Shown here in pieces: positions 8,573-18,930 of a stretch of 64,000 nucleotides of DNA. Origin of the DNA: Alteromonas macleodii ATCC 27126 (GTDB taxonomy: Bacteria > Pseudomonadota > Gammaproteobacteria > Enterobacterales > Alteromonadaceae); the NCBI RefSeq assembly GCF_000172635.2, contig NC_018632.1:1612001-1676000 (forward strand), given 5' to 3'. The notes below the pieces were generated by a model. It did not search any database, was not told the origin of the DNA, and saw nothing but the letters and a program-made list of their open reading frames with translations. Position 1 is the first letter of the stretch, and each line of letters starts with the position of its first letter. The position numbers and the translations under genes are program-made.

Positions 8573-9358
8573 ATGAAAAGCATTGAAATAGATGACGATT
8601 TATATGCCTTCATCGCCAGCCAAACGAAGCATATTGGTGAGAGTGCATCACAAATTTTAAGACGTTTACTTTTGCCTGAAGACGGTGCCGTGTCCCACGG
8701 TGTCCAGCATGGTGGGGCTTCATCTACATCTGTAAAAACAAGCGAACCAAAAAGTACAGACGTTGTAGAAACCGCAGATAACGGAAGTGAGTCAACACCC
8801 GAAGTTGAAACTCAAGTGGCGACTAAAGTACAAACCAAAGCGCCTACTAAAGCGACAGCCAGTTCAGCAGTTAAAGCAGCGCCAAAGGCTGCAGCGAAGA
8901 AAGCTCCAGCTAAAGCAACGGCAGCAAAAGCGCCTGCGAGCTCAAGGGCAGCTAAAAAGGTTTCGGAAGTTTCTTCAGTAACGCCAGCAACAGAAGCTCA
9001 CTCGAAAAGAGACATTCTTGAAGCGGTGTCAAAAGATGCATTAGGCACATTTACCAAGCGCGTTGATCAATTCCTGTTTGTTTTAAGTGCAGCGCACAAG
9101 CTTAATGCAGAAAACTTTACTCGTGTTGAAAGTATAAAAGGTAAAAACCGTACGTACTTTGCGACAAGTAAGGCGGCATTGTTGGAAAACGGCAGCAGTA
9201 CTAATCCTAAAGCTATCCCTGATAGCCCGTTCTGGGTGGTAACAAATAACAATACTGCCAAGAAAACGAATATGCTGGAACAAGTTTTGCGTAACTTAGG
9301 CTATCAACCCGATGTTATTGAAACCGTGATTGCGCGTTTCTCTTCAGAAGGTAAATAG
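8573..9358 (+). CDS. seqA: SeqA, replication-initiation sequestration protein, long linker
   Basis: SeqA binds pairs of hemimethylated GATC sites, delays re-initiation at oriC and organises new DNA. The N-terminal oligomerisation domain (residues 1-36, MKSIEIDDDLYAFIAS and SASQILRRLL) and the C-terminal DNA-binding domain (about 145-255, with VTNNNTAKK corresponding to the E. coli ITNTNTGRK contact loop) are both clear. The start at 8573 has AAGGAAG upstream and begins exactly at the family's N-terminus. At 261 aa it is about 80 longer than E. coli SeqA. The extra length is the linker: a Ser/Thr/Glu-rich part (50-80) followed by a Lys/Ala/Pro-rich part (82-130) like histone H1 tails. It lies directly before pgm, as in enterobacteria. 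Confidence 0.95.
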   Translation: MKSIEIDDDLYAFIASQTKHIGESASQILRRLLLPEDGAVSHGVQHGGASSTSVKTSEPKSTDVVETADNGSESTPEVETQVATKVQTKAPTKATASSAVKAAPKAAAKKAPAKATAAKAPASSRAAKKVSEVSSVTPATEAHSKRDILEAVSKDALGTFTKRVDQFLFVLSAAHKLNAENFTRVESIKGKNRTYFATSKAALLENGSSTNPKAIPDSPFWVVTNNNTAKKTNMLEQVLRNLGYQPDVIETVIARFSSEGK

Positions 9359-9405
9359 CAAGCCAAGGTATAGAACAACGAAACTTCTAAATAAGGATTT
9401 TTTTC

Positions 9406-11058
9406 ATGGCATTACATCCGCAGGCTGGACAGCATGCAGCAAAAGAGCAACTCATTAACGTAGCGCAGTTAGTGAGCCAGTATTACAGCTATAAACCGGA
9501 TATGAATGACCCGGGTCAAGCGGTCTCTTTTGGCACGTCAGGTCACAGAGGTACAGCTTCCAACGCTACGTTTACCGATACCCACATCAGTGCAATTTGC
9601 CAAGCATTGGTAGAGTATCGTAAACAAGAAGGTATCGACGGTCCGCTGTTCGTTGGTAAAGATACCCACGCGTTATCTGAGCCTGCCATGATTACCGCTA
9701 TCGAAGTTTTGTGTGCAAACGGTGTCAATGTTGTCGTGCAGCGCGCAGACAATGAAAGCATGGGCTATACGCCGACACCTGTTATTTCACGTACTATTAT
9801 TCGCTACAATCGCGCAGGTAACACCGACAAGGCAGATGGTATCGTCATTACGCCTTCTCATAACCCTCCTTCAGACGGTGGATTTAAGTACAACCCGCCT
9901 CATGGTGGACCTGCCGATAGCGACGTAACCAAGCAAATTCAAGAACGCGCGAATGAACTAATTGCCGATGGCAATAAAAACGTTAAGCGCATTGATATTC
10001 GTCAAGCTACCGCGCGCAAATTGGTTCGTGAAGAAGACTTCATGGAACCTTATATTGAAGACCTAGCGAACGTTATCGACATGGAAGCGATTGCAAAAGC
10101 TAACTTAAAACTAGGTACAGACCCACTCGGTGGTGCAGGTGTCGGATATTGGTCGCGTATTGCTGAAAAGTATGGATTGGACATTACCGTTGTTAACGAC
10201 GCGGTTGACCCACAGTTTGGTTTTATGCGCCGTGACAAAGACGGTAAGCTTCGCATGGATTGTTCGTCTGCCTATGCGATGGCAGGGCTTATCGAGCTGA
10301 AAGATAACTTTGACTTAGCTTGGGGCAATGATCCTGACTTCGATCGTCACGGTATTGTGTGCAAAAGTGCGGGCCTTATGAACCCAAACCATTATTTGGC
10401 CGTGGCTATTAACTACCTTTATACCCACCGTCCAGAATGGCCTAGCGATTTAAATATCGGTAAAACACTGGTGTCTAGCAGTATGATTGACCGCGTAGCC
10501 AACAGTTTAGGTAAACCTTTGGCTGAAATGCCGGTAGGCTTTAAATGGTTTGTTGATGGTTTATCAAACAGCACTATTGGTTTTGCGGGTGAAGAAAGTG
10601 CTGGTGGAATTTTCCTTGAACGCAATGGAAGCACGTGGGCGACAGACAAAGACGGCTTTATTCTTTGTTTGCTGGCAGCTGAAATCCTAGCCATCACAGG
10701 CAAAGATCCTGGCGAGCACTACAAAGCGCTAACGGAAAAATTTGCAGCGCCGGTTTACAGCCGTGTTGACGTGGCAGCAACACTTGAACAAAAGCAAAAG
10801 CTTTCGGCGATGGATGCATCTGTCGTCACTAGCGATACGTTGGCAGGCGAGCCTATCACTGCCGTTCAAACCCATGCGCCAGGTAATAATGCGGCAATTG
10901 GTGGCGTTAAAGTATCGACAGAAAATGGCTGGTTCGCAGCGCGTCCTTCTGGCACCGAACAAATTTATAAAATCTATGCGGAAAGCTTTAACGGTGAAAG
11001 CCACTTACAGGATCTAATTGCTGAAGCCGAAGCCTTAGTCGGAAAAATAATTAAATAA
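9406..11058 (+). CDS. pgm: Phosphoglucomutase (alpha-D-glucose phosphate specific)
   Basis: Interconverts glucose-1-phosphate and glucose-6-phosphate in the cytoplasm. The 550-aa protein has all four domains: SFGTSGHRG near the N-terminus, the phosphoserine loop TPSHNPP (Ser about 150), the metal loop NDPDFDRHG, the sugar-specificity loop GEESAGG and the C-terminal phosphate-binding RPSGTE. It starts 47 bases after seqA and is followed by a strong hairpin terminator, then glgP. Together with glycogen phosphorylase it would channel glycogen-derived glucose-1-phosphate to glycolysis. Confidence 0.97.
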   Translation: MALHPQAGQHAAKEQLINVAQLVSQYYSYKPDMNDPGQAVSFGTSGHRGTASNATFTDTHISAICQALVEYRKQEGIDGPLFVGKDTHALSEPAMITAIEVLCANGVNVVVQRADNESMGYTPTPVISRTIIRYNRAGNTDKADGIVITPSHNPPSDGGFKYNPPHGGPADSDVTKQIQERANELIADGNKNVKRIDIRQATARKLVREEDFMEPYIEDLANVIDMEAIAKANLKLGTDPLGGAGVGYWSRIAEKYGLDITVVNDAVDPQFGFMRRDKDGKLRMDCSSAYAMAGLIELKDNFDLAWGNDPDFDRHGIVCKSAGLMNPNHYLAVAINYLYTHRPEWPSDLNIGKTLVSSSMIDRVANSLGKPLAEMPVGFKWFVDGLSNSTIGFAGEESAGGIFLERNGSTWATDKDGFILCLLAAEILAITGKDPGEHYKALTEKFAAPVYSRVDVAATLEQKQKLSAMDASVVTSDTLAGEPITAVQTHAPGNNAAIGGVKVSTENGWFAARPSGTEQIYKIYAESFNGESHLQDLIAEAEALVGKIIK

Positions 11059-11104
11059 GTACAAAAATAAATCACTTTAAATTCTTTTTTGTAAATCAAT
11101 TGTT

Positions 11105-11143
11105 AAAAATCGCATGAATGCATACGAATTCATGCGATTTTTT
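11105..11143. terminator. Strong terminator after pgm
   Basis: A stem of about 15 bp (AAATCGCATGAAT / ATTCATGCGATTT core) with a short loop is followed by a T run. It lies 46 bases beyond the pgm stop and separates the seqA-pgm unit from glgP. Confidence 0.85.
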
Positions 11144-11276
11144 GTTATTTTAACAAAATTATTACAACATAATCGTTTAAGCGCTGCTATATTGCTGTCA
11201 TATTCTGAAGTTATTCTGTAATTAAATTACGTTTTCGGTGTGTAAACACCGCTTCTACTTAAGAGTGAGACGCAAA

Positions 11277-13754
11277 ATGAACGCAAAAGCGACCAAGACG
11301 CAACCCTCTCCAGTGATCGATAAGGCTGCATTCAAAGCAGCGGTTATTAAACACTTACACTGCACGCTAGGCACCGACGAAAACAAAGCAAACAATCACG
11401 CTTGGTGGAAAGCAACGTGCGCTGCAATTCAAGAACAAGTACTTGAAGGGTTGCGCAAAACCCAGAAAAGTCATTACCTGAACGACACCCGCGCCGTTCA
11501 TTATTTCTCTGCTGAATTCCTAATGGGCCGTTTGCTTTCAAACAACCTACAAAACTTTGGCCTATTCGATGTAGCGAGTGGTGCGTTGAAAGAGCTAGGT
11601 GTTGAAATTTCAGACATTCTTGAAGAAGAGCCTGATATGGCGCTAGGTAATGGTGGCCTTGGCCGACTAGCGGCTTGCTTCATCGACTCACTAGCGACAA
11701 TGGAATTACCTGCAATAGGTTATGGTATTCATTACGAGCACGGTTTGTTCCGCCAAGAAATTAAAAGCGGTGCGCAAATCGAGCGTCCAGATAGCTGGCG
11801 TGACTACGGTAATCCATGGGAAATTTGCCGTCCAGAATCTATTCAAGAAGTATCGCTTTACGGCTATGTAGAGACTAAATACGGCGACAACGGACGAGTG
11901 CTGAAAGAATGGCACCCTGGCTCAATTGTTAAAGGTGTGCCGTGGGACATTCCGGTTGTAGGCTACGAAGGTAAAACCGTAAACGTACTGCGGTTGTGGC
12001 AGTCAGAAGCGTCTGACTACTTCAATTGGGACGTATTCAATGCTGGTGGTTATGTTGATGCACAGCGTGAAAATGTATCAGCTGAAACGATTTCAAAAGT
12101 ACTTTATCCAAACGATGAGACCGAAGCGGGTAAAGAGCTGCGTCTTATTCAGCAGTACTTCTTCTGCTCGTGCTCGCTTAAAGACATTATCCGTCGTTAC
12201 AAGCGTGCTCATGGTGACGATTGGAGCCGTTTCGCCGATCAGGTTGTTATTCAGCTAAACGACACGCACCCAGCTATTTCTATACCAGAGCTAATGCGCA
12301 TTCTTGTTGACCGCGCAGAGCTTGGCTGGGATGAAGCGTGGGGGATTTGTACAAAAGTATTTGCATATACCAACCACACCTTGCTGCCAGAGGCACTTGA
12401 AAAGTGGCCTGCGCGCATGATTGAGAAGATCCTTCCTCGTCATCTAGAAATCATTTATGAAATTAACCACCGCTTTATGGCAGAGGTTGATAAGAAGTGG
12501 CCTGGCGACAATGCCATGAAAGCTAAGCTTTCAATCATTGAAGAAGGTAACGAGAAGATGGTTCGTATGGGCCACCTGTCGGTAATCGGTTCATTTGCCG
12601 TTAACGGTGTGGCAGAAATGCACTCTCGTCTTGTTAAGTCGTCTCTGTTCCCAGAGTTCGATGAACTATATCCAGGTAAGCTAACTAACGTAACCAACGG
12701 TATTACACCACGCCGCTGGTTGAAAGCGTGTAACCCAGCGCTGTCCAAGCTAATCGATAAAAAGATTGGTGAAGACTGGCCGCGCGACTTAGACAAACTG
12801 CAGGGGTTGGCTAAATTTGCGAGCAACAAAACGTTCCAGAAGCAATTCATGAAAGTGAAGCTTGAGAACAAAGAGTTACTAGCAGAGGAAATTCGCAAGT
12901 CCCTTGATATAGAAGTAGACGTTAACGCCATTTTCGATGTGCAGATTAAGCGTTTGCACGAGTATAAGCGTCAACACTTAGCGCTTCTGAATATTATGGC
13001 GTTGTACCGTCGTATTCTAGAAAACCCTGATTACGATATGCACCCGCGTGTATTTGTGTTTGGTGCTAAAGCGGCACCGGGCTACAAGCTTGCGAAAGAT
13101 ATTATCTTCGCTATTAACAAGGTAGCGGATAAGATCAACAACGATCCGCGCGTAAATAACAAGATTAAAGTAGCATTCTTACCAAACTACCGTGTATCAC
13201 TCGCTGAAAAAATGATTCCAGCGGCAGACGTATCTGAGCAAATCAGTACGGCAGGTAAAGAGGCATCAGGAACCGGTAATATGAAGCTTGCGCTGAACGG
13301 TGCGGTAACTATTGGTACACTTGATGGTGCAAACGTTGAAATTGCTGAAGAAGTGGGCGATGACAACATCTTTATCTTCGGACTTACAGTAGAAGAAGTG
13401 AACGAGCTTAAAGCGAATGGCTATAACCCACATGACTACTACTATAAAGATCCAGAAATTAAAGCTGTGCTGGATTGGTTAGAAACGGATTACTTTACGC
13501 CAGGTAAACCAGGTGCATTGGTGTCAATTAAGCAAAGCTTACTTGATAACGGTGACCCGTACATGGTGCTTGCAGATTTCCGTGCTTATTCTGATGCACA
13601 AATTGCAGTTGATGCTGCATACCGCGACAAAGAGCGTTGGGCAGAAATGGCCATCATCAATACAGCGAAGATGGGTAAATTTACCTCAGATCGTTCAATT
13701 CGTGACTACGTAGAACGCGTTTGGAAACTTTCACCGTGTAAGATTGAAAGCTAA
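11277..13754 (+). CDS. glgP: Glycogen/starch/alpha-glucan phosphorylase
   Basis: A PLP enzyme that releases glucose-1-phosphate from glycogen or maltodextrins. The 825-aa protein is full length for the family and shows the N-terminal [13 protein letters not shown] motif, the substrate region [15 protein letters not shown], and the PLP lysine in [14 protein letters not shown]. The start at 11277 is preferred over the frame opening at 11238 because MNAKATK follows a purine-rich ribosome site; this choice is moderate. Located after pgm, although a terminator separates them, it fits a glycogen-use pair. No glgA, glgB or glgC is in the window. Confidence 0.95.
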   Translation: MNAKATKTQPSPVIDKAAFKAAVIKHLHCTLGTDENKANNHAWWKATCAAIQEQVLEGLRKTQKSHYLNDTRAVHYFSAEFLMGRLLSNNLQNFGLFDVASGALKELGVEISDILEEEPDMALGNGGLGRLAACFIDSLATMELPAIGYGIHYEHGLFRQEIKSGAQIERPDSWRDYGNPWEICRPESIQEVSLYGYVETKYGDNGRVLKEWHPGSIVKGVPWDIPVVGYEGKTVNVLRLWQSEASDYFNWDVFNAGGYVDAQRENVSAETISKVLYPNDETEAGKELRLIQQYFFCSCSLKDIIRRYKRAHGDDWSRFADQVVIQLNDTHPAISIPELMRILVDRAELGWDEAWGICTKVFAYTNHTLLPEALEKWPARMIEKILPRHLEIIYEINHRFMAEVDKKWPGDNAMKAKLSIIEEGNEKMVRMGHLSVIGSFAVNGVAEMHSRLVKSSLFPEFDELYPGKLTNVTNGITPRRWLKACNPALSKLIDKKIGEDWPRDLDKLQGLAKFASNKTFQKQFMKVKLENKELLAEEIRKSLDIEVDVNAIFDVQIKRLHEYKRQHLALLNIMALYRRILENPDYDMHPRVFVFGAKAAPGYKLAKDIIFAINKVADKINNDPRVNNKIKVAFLPNYRVSLAEKMIPAADVSEQISTAGKEASGTGNMKLALNGAVTIGTLDGANVEIAEEVGDDNIFIFGLTVEEVNELKANGYNPHDYYYKDPEIKAVLDWLETDYFTPGKPGALVSIKQSLLDNGDPYMVLADFRAYSDAQIAVDAAYRDKERWAEMAIINTAKMGKFTSDRSIRDYVERVWKLSPCKIES

Positions 13755-13776
13755 TCGCAGAACCGTAAAGAAATAG

Positions 13777-13806
13777 CCCGGCAGTGGTACACTCGCCGGG
13801 TTTTTT
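13777..13806 (+). terminator. Terminator after glgP
   Basis: Stem CCCGGC / GCCGGG with a 12-nt loop, followed by TTTTTT, 22 bases after the glgP stop. Confidence 0.85.
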
Positions 13807-14051
13807 ATTACCCTCTAAATACTTCTTCATTGTTTCGTATTGGGTTCAAAATACGGCACAGTTTGTTCTTAACGTCACCAGAAATAAGTACTACAGCCAT
13901 GTTTTTTGTCCAATATTAGGCTAATGTTGTACAAAAGTATAAGACGGTATACAAAATAATACGTTACTGTCGTTGCGCCTTTCGTAGCGCCATGGTTTTA
14001 TATAACTAGTTGTTTTTAGTACCTCGAAGCGTAAAGCTCAAGGAAAACATC

Positions 14052-15356
14052 ATGAGCCAACACACATCACTGGCAACCATTCCCAATCGCTATGCGTTTA
14101 TCGATAGCATTTCGAAGCAAGCATCTCGCAGTGCTTCTATTTCATTGATGCTGGTCGATGTAGTGCGTTTTTCTGATGTGACAACCAGTCTGGGCATTCA
14201 TGTAGGCGATCGCTTTTTACTTGAAATAGCCAACCGCATCCAACTCCTATTTGGAACTGCGGTATCGATTGGCCGTATCAGTGGTGATGTTTTTGGCATC
14301 GTTTTTCCTAATGAAAGTAATGAAACCGTAATGCGACAAATGTTCGAACGCTTAGTCGAGCATTTCAAAACGCCTATGCATTATGATGGTACGGCTTTTA
14401 TTGCAGACTTTAACGTAGGTGTGGTGTGCAGTATTAAGAATGACTTTGATATCACTTCCTTTGTTTCCCGAGCGGAAACGGCTTTAAAACAAGCAAAAGA
14501 AAACAAATACGAAAATTACTTCGCGTTGACTAAGTCAGACAAAACCGACACGGGCAGAAGTTTGGCGCTAAAAGCAGATTTAAAACGTGCATTAGCACAA
14601 AATGAACTCGAGCTTTACTATCAACCAAAAGTCGATCTGACAACGCTAGAAGTAGTGGGGGCTGAGTGCTTACTTCGCTGGAATCACCCTCTTGATGGCG
14701 TCTTATTTCCAGGTCCGCTAATCGAAGCGGCCGAGTCGTATAATATGATGAGCGAACTGGGCTACTGGACGCTTGAGCAAGCCTTTAGGGCGCTCTCGGA
14801 ATTGGACCTAATGAAGCGGTCTTTAATGCTGTCTGTGAATATTTCTCCTACACAGTTATACGACAACCAGTTAGTTCCAACCCTGACGATGCTGAGTCGT
14901 ACGTATTCAATGCCGCTTTCGTTAATCGAGTTGGAGCTTACCGAGGACGTGGCACTGTCTAATTCATTAATGGTGAAAAAGCAGTTAGATGAGCTGCGAA
15001 GCTTAGGCGTATCTATTTCTGTAGATGATTTTGGTAAAGGGTATTCAAATCTTGCTTATATTCGAGATCTGGATTTGGATGCGCTGAAAATCGATAAGTC
15101 CTTTGTGATGGAACTTGAAGCTCACCCTGTTAATCGCGCCATTATCGAAGCGGCGAAAGTGATAGGGCATGCAAAAGAGTGCTGTGTAGTCGCCGAGGGC
15201 ATAGAAACCGTAGAGCAGCTTCACATACTCAGAGAAATAGGGGTTACACAAGGGCAGGGATACCTATTCTCTCGCGCCATTCCATTCGTTGATTTCGTAC
15301 AGCTTACCCAACAAGAGATAATTATCGGCAACTCGCCTAGACGCGCTCAAGCGTAG
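14052..15356 (+). CDS. GGDEF-EAL protein with degenerate GGDEF, likely c-di-GMP phosphodiesterase
   Basis: A 434-aa cytoplasmic protein. The N-terminal GGDEF domain (about 1-150) has ISGDVFG in place of the GGDEF active site, so it probably makes no c-di-GMP and may only bind GTP or regulate. The EAL domain (about 175-425) keeps the catalytic set: ECLLRW (the Glu is kept), NISPTQL, LELTE, VDDFGKGYS, KIDKSF and EGIE. It should therefore hydrolyse c-di-GMP. No sensor or membrane segment is present. The start at 14052 has AGGAAAA upstream and gives a plain cytoplasmic N-terminus. It is monocistronic. Confidence 0.9.
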   Translation: MSQHTSLATIPNRYAFIDSISKQASRSASISLMLVDVVRFSDVTTSLGIHVGDRFLLEIANRIQLLFGTAVSIGRISGDVFGIVFPNESNETVMRQMFERLVEHFKTPMHYDGTAFIADFNVGVVCSIKNDFDITSFVSRAETALKQAKENKYENYFALTKSDKTDTGRSLALKADLKRALAQNELELYYQPKVDLTTLEVVGAECLLRWNHPLDGVLFPGPLIEAAESYNMMSELGYWTLEQAFRALSELDLMKRSLMLSVNISPTQLYDNQLVPTLTMLSRTYSMPLSLIELELTEDVALSNSLMVKKQLDELRSLGVSISVDDFGKGYSNLAYIRDLDLDALKIDKSFVMELEAHPVNRAIIEAAKVIGHAKECCVVAEGIETVEQLHILREIGVTQGQGYLFSRAIPFVDFVQLTQQEIIIGNSPRRAQA

Positions 15357-15501
15357 TATCTGAAAGTGCGGCAATCTGTAGTTCCGTTGTTCAATGCTTA
15401 CAGCTACTGGGAATTAAACAGTGAGATAACGTGATTTTGAAGGCCTGTCTGGGTACACTGGAAGCATTCGAGATTAGACAACGTAGACAAAGCTCACACT
15501 T

Positions 15502-16533
15502 ATGCAAGAACTTATCGAAAGCGGCCAATTTTTAACACTTTCTCGCCGTAATTCCGCATTATTTGAACGCTCTCATCAATTTACATTAGCTAATGGTACG
15601 CTCGTCGATATTACCGCACCTGGCATTATCAGTTTTTCAGTACAGCCAACCTCTAAGCCTAATAAACGCATTGTTTTATCGTGTGGTGTGCACGGTAATG
15701 AAACCGCACCTATCGAAATCTGTGATGATTTAGTTAAGGGGATCCTTACAGGGAACATAACGCTGGCACATGATGTTTTGTTCTTATTTGGCAACCTGCC
15801 AGCGATGGATATTGCAGAGCGTTTCGTTGAAGAGAACATGAACCGCTTGTTTAGCGGTGCACACTCGAAGGGCGAAGGTTTAGTGAACGCAGAGCGCGTT
15901 CGTGCTAAACAGCTCGAAGATGCTGTGGCGTCTTTCTTTGAAGCGGGAGAGGGCACCCGATATCACTACGACCTACACACAGCAATTCGCGCCTCAAAAA
16001 ATGAAAAGTTTGCGGTATATCCTTATCTTCATGACAGAATACACAGCAAAGGGCAGCTGGCATTTCTCGCCGCGTGTGGTGTGAAAACCATATTACTGTC
16101 GGAAAGCTCGACAACCACCTTTAGCTATTTCTCGTCATATCAATACAACGCGCACGCGTTTACGGTTGAACTTGGCAAAGTGCGTCCATTTGGGCAAAAC
16201 GATATGCGTCGATTTGAAGATGCGAAACAAGCGATAACGCAGCTAATTACTCAAACCGAGTACGCGCCTAAGGTTGATATGGATGACCTTGATATTTATC
16301 GCGTGAACCAAGTTATAAACCGAAACGAAGAACAGTTTACGCTTCATTTCGATGACGATACGCCAAACTTCACTGACTACCCTAAAGGCACGGTATTGGC
16401 TTCTGAACCGAGTAAAGAGTACATAGCAGAGCAGGACGGCGAAGCCATTGTTTTCCCGAATGCAAAAGTGGCCATTGGACAACGCGCCTTATTAACCGTT
16501 GTGCCTACTACGTTGGATAAGCTAGATGTTTAA
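15502..16533 (+). CDS. astE: Succinylglutamate desuccinylase
   Basis: Hydrolyses N-succinylglutamate to glutamate and succinate, the last step of the AST arginine pathway. The 343-aa protein belongs to the M14-like zinc carboxypeptidase family: zinc ligands in CGVHGNETAPIE and in YDLHTAIR, with the catalytic Glu in FTVELGKV. The other ast genes (astA, astB, astC, astD) are not nearby. It overlaps the following HIT gene by 8 bases, so the two are translationally coupled. Confidence 0.92.
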   Translation: MQELIESGQFLTLSRRNSALFERSHQFTLANGTLVDITAPGIISFSVQPTSKPNKRIVLSCGVHGNETAPIEICDDLVKGILTGNITLAHDVLFLFGNLPAMDIAERFVEENMNRLFSGAHSKGEGLVNAERVRAKQLEDAVASFFEAGEGTRYHYDLHTAIRASKNEKFAVYPYLHDRIHSKGQLAFLAACGVKTILLSESSTTTFSYFSSYQYNAHAFTVELGKVRPFGQNDMRRFEDAKQAITQLITQTEYAPKVDMDDLDIYRVNQVINRNEEQFTLHFDDDTPNFTDYPKGTVLASEPSKEYIAEQDGEAIVFPNAKVAIGQRALLTVVPTTLDKLDV

Positions 16534-16936
16534 ACTTGATAGCCGTTTACACAATGATACATTTTTTGTCTGTGATCTCTCGCTGTGTCGTGTACTGTTA
16601 ATGAACGATAGTCAGTTTCCGTGGCTTATTTTAGTGCCGATGAAAAATGATATTGCGGAAATTATCGATTTGTCAGAAGAAGAGCAGATTACTTTACTTA
16701 AAGAGTCTGCATTGGCATCAAAAGCCATGCAGTCCTTGTTTTCACCGCTTAAACTTAACGTGGCAGCACTAGGCAATGTGGTAAGGCAGCTTCATGTTCA
16801 TCACGTCGCACGTTTTGAAAATGATTGTGCGTGGCCAAAACCTGTGTGGGGCAACCAGCCAGCAGTGGCGTATAACACAAACGATGCTCAGGCACTTGTT
16901 AAGTCTGTTAAGCAGTGGTTCGAAAACAACAGCTAG
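16526..16936 (+). CDS. HIT domain protein
   Basis: A 136-aa histidine-triad family protein (nucleotide hydrolases or transferases acting on AMP-linked substrates). The triad region reads RQLHVHHVARF near residue 90, and FPWLILVPM and NDIAEIIDL match the N-terminal half of this proteobacterial HIT subgroup. The substrate is unknown. It overlaps astE by 8 bases; the pair is probably co-expressed, but a shared pathway is not evident. Confidence 0.85.
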   Translation: MFKLDSRLHNDTFFVCDLSLCRVLLMNDSQFPWLILVPMKNDIAEIIDLSEEEQITLLKESALASKAMQSLFSPLKLNVAALGNVVRQLHVHHVARFENDCAWPKPVWGNQPAVAYNTNDAQALVKSVKQWFENNS

Positions 16937-16992
16937 AGGGCGCACGCCCTTAATAGCGCAAAATAAACAGTTCACATTAAAAGGAGTTATGC

Positions 16993-17319
16993 ATGATAGT
17001 TTCAACTACCCCAACGCTTGAAGGGCATAAAATTGAAGCTTATTACGGTATTGTTGTGGGCGAGGCCGTGATGGGCGCAAACGTATTTAAAGATCTTTTC
17101 GCCTCTATTCGCGATATCGTTGGCGGCCGTTCTGGGTCGTATGAAGAAGAGTTAACCACCGCACGTAAGTTAGCGTTTACTGAGCTTGAGCATGAAGCCA
17201 GAAGCATGGGCGCAAATGCTGTGGTTGGCATCGACTTAGATTATCAAGTGATTGGCGATAAAGGCAGTATGCTTATGGTGAGCATTAGCGGTACCGCGGT
17301 GAAAACAACCCCTTTATAA
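16993..17319 (+). CDS. UPF0145 / YbjQ family protein
   Basis: A 108-aa protein matching the YbjQ-type family throughout: [12 protein letters not shown] at the start, then [27 protein letters not shown], and the Gly-rich [12 protein letters not shown]. Family members form pentameric rings and are sometimes annotated as putative heavy-metal-binding; the function is not established. It has its own ribosome site (AAAGGAG) and lies 56 bases after the HIT gene. Confidence 0.9.
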   Translation: MIVSTTPTLEGHKIEAYYGIVVGEAVMGANVFKDLFASIRDIVGGRSGSYEEELTTARKLAFTELEHEARSMGANAVVGIDLDYQVIGDKGSMLMVSISGTAVKTTPL

Positions 17320-17375
17320 GATTATGAAGGGCGTATGCTTTGGTGAATTAACGTTTATCAATTAAGTGCCGATTA

Positions 17376-17458
17376 ATACCAATCCGCATAGATAATTGCC
17401 CACTCATACGAACATTTTAAGTCTCGCTGAGTGGGTAATTGTCTATGCGGACTGGTAT
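17376..17458. repeat. 83-bp palindromic element with 31-bp arms
   Basis: The ends (ATACCAATCCGCATAGA... and ...TCTATGCGGACTGGTAT) form inverted arms of 31 bp with 28 matching positions around a loop of about 21 bases. It sits between two convergent genes, just before a separate terminator. The form suggests a small non-coding mobile or REP-like repeat. GGATTGGTAT-type ends recur in intergenic repeats of Alteromonadales, as far as I recall. Confidence 0.7.
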
Positions 17459-17494
17459 AAAATTGCGATAAGCAAAAAGCGACACAATCCAATC

Positions 17495-17540
17495 AAAAAA
17501 GGGCAGCCTAAGCGTTTCAAAAAGCTTTGCTGCCCTTTTC
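17495..17540 (-). terminator. Terminator of the DAACS symporter gene
   Basis: An inverted repeat AAAAGGGCAGC / GCTGCCCTTTT with a loop of about 21 nt ends in a T run on the minus strand, 19 bases past the symporter stop. Confidence 0.75.
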
Positions 17541-17558
17541 TATCTGTAAGACTAGGCT

Positions 17559-18818
17559 TTATTTGGCCGTATTTTCTATTGCTTGCTCTTCAACAGCATC
17601 AGCATCAATGGCAATCGTATCTACGATCACTGCGCATGCTGCATCACCCGTAATATTTAGCGCAGTGCGGATCATGTCGAAAATTCTGTCCAAGGCAAAT
17701 AGCAGGGGTAAACCTTCAATGGGAATGCCGGCAGCAAGCAACACCGCAACGACCAAGAATGATGGCCCAGGAACGCCCGCTTGACCAACCGCGCCAAGGG
17801 TAGAGGTTAGGACGATGGCAACATATGCACCCATTGATAAATCTATATTGAAAAGCTGCGCAAAAAACACCGCTACCAAGCCATAATAAATGGCATTTCC
17901 GCTCATGTTGATGGTGGCGCCTAACGGCAGTACAAAAGATGCCGTTGCGTTTCTTACACCTAGCTCATTCTCTACTGTATTCATAGTGAGCGGAAGTGTC
18001 GCCATGGATGACGCGGTTGAAAGAGCAACCGCCTGAGGCTTTTTCATAGCCACGAGAAATGACTTAGCCGACGTTTTTGTAAATAGCTGTACCAAAAGCG
18101 GGTAAACTACAAAACCAAATACTAAAATTGCCGCAGTAAATACCAAGAAGAGTTTGAATACAACCATGAGCGCGGCAAAACCAAATGTTCCTACGGCCTC
18201 TGCCATTAAACCAAATACGCCGATAGGCGCGATTTTCATCACACAGTTGATCATCCATACCATGGCATCAACGATAGTGTTCACGCCATTTAAAATAGGC
18301 TCACGGTTCTTTTTAGGTTGTTTGGAAAGGGCGAGGCCAAAGAACAAGCAAAACACCAGAATTTGAAGAATGTTCGCGTTGGTTAACGACGCAAATACGT
18401 TGGTGGGGATCATACCTGTAACGGTAGCCCAAAATGAAGGTAGCTCACCTTTAGAGGCGTATTCACCAGAGAACATACCTTCTACCGCAGAAACGTCGAT
18501 ACCTATTCCTGGCTTAAACACTTCACCCATAATGAGGGCCAGTGTTACGGCAAGTGCTGACGTTAACGCAAAATAAGCAAGGGTAGATAGCCCCACTTTT
18601 CCTGCATTAGTGCTGTTGCCAAGCCCCGCAGCGCCAGAGATAAGCGCTACTGCCACCAGTGGAATGACCAGCATTTTAATTAAATTGATAAAAATGGCAC
18701 CTAGTGGTGCGAACATTTCAGCGTTTTCACCCATAAAGGCGCCAACAGCGGTGCCAATAATCATAGCAATGACAACTTGTACGCCGATATTGCCCAGTAA
18801 GGATTGTTTTTTAGACAC
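17559..18818 (-). CDS. Dicarboxylate/amino acid:cation symporter (DAACS, GltP-like)
   Basis: A 419-aa inner-membrane protein with 8 helices and two re-entrant hairpins, using Na+ or H+ to import C4-dicarboxylates, glutamate, aspartate or neutral amino acids. Signatures seen: serine-rich hairpin STASSMATLP, TM7 motif GATINMSGNAIYYG and hairpin 2 GAVGQAGVPGP. The substrate cannot be told from these. Starts with GTG (GTGTCTAAA) behind AGAGG. It has its own terminator and is probably transcribed alone. Confidence 0.9.
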   Translation of the reverse strand: MSKKQSLLGNIGVQVVIAMIIGTAVGAFMGENAEMFAPLGAIFINLIKMLVIPLVAVALISGAAGLGNSTNAGKVGLSTLAYFALTSALAVTLALIMGEVFKPGIGIDVSAVEGMFSGEYASKGELPSFWATVTGMIPTNVFASLTNANILQILVFCLFFGLALSKQPKKNREPILNGVNTIVDAMVWMINCVMKIAPIGVFGLMAEAVGTFGFAALMVVFKLFLVFTAAILVFGFVVYPLLVQLFTKTSAKSFLVAMKKPQAVALSTASSMATLPLTMNTVENELGVRNATASFVLPLGATINMSGNAIYYGLVAVFFAQLFNIDLSMGAYVAIVLTSTLGAVGQAGVPGPSFLVVAVLLAAGIPIEGLPLLFALDRIFDMIRTALNITGDAACAVIVDTIAIDADAVEEQAIENTAK

Positions 18819-18930
18819 GTCTAGAACCTCTTAGAGTGTGTTTAAATGTGAAAAGTGATTTGTGAATGAATAATTGAGAGCCCTAATACTGAAGTGCCCG
18901 CGTCGGCATAAACAATGGGTAAAAGCTTCT

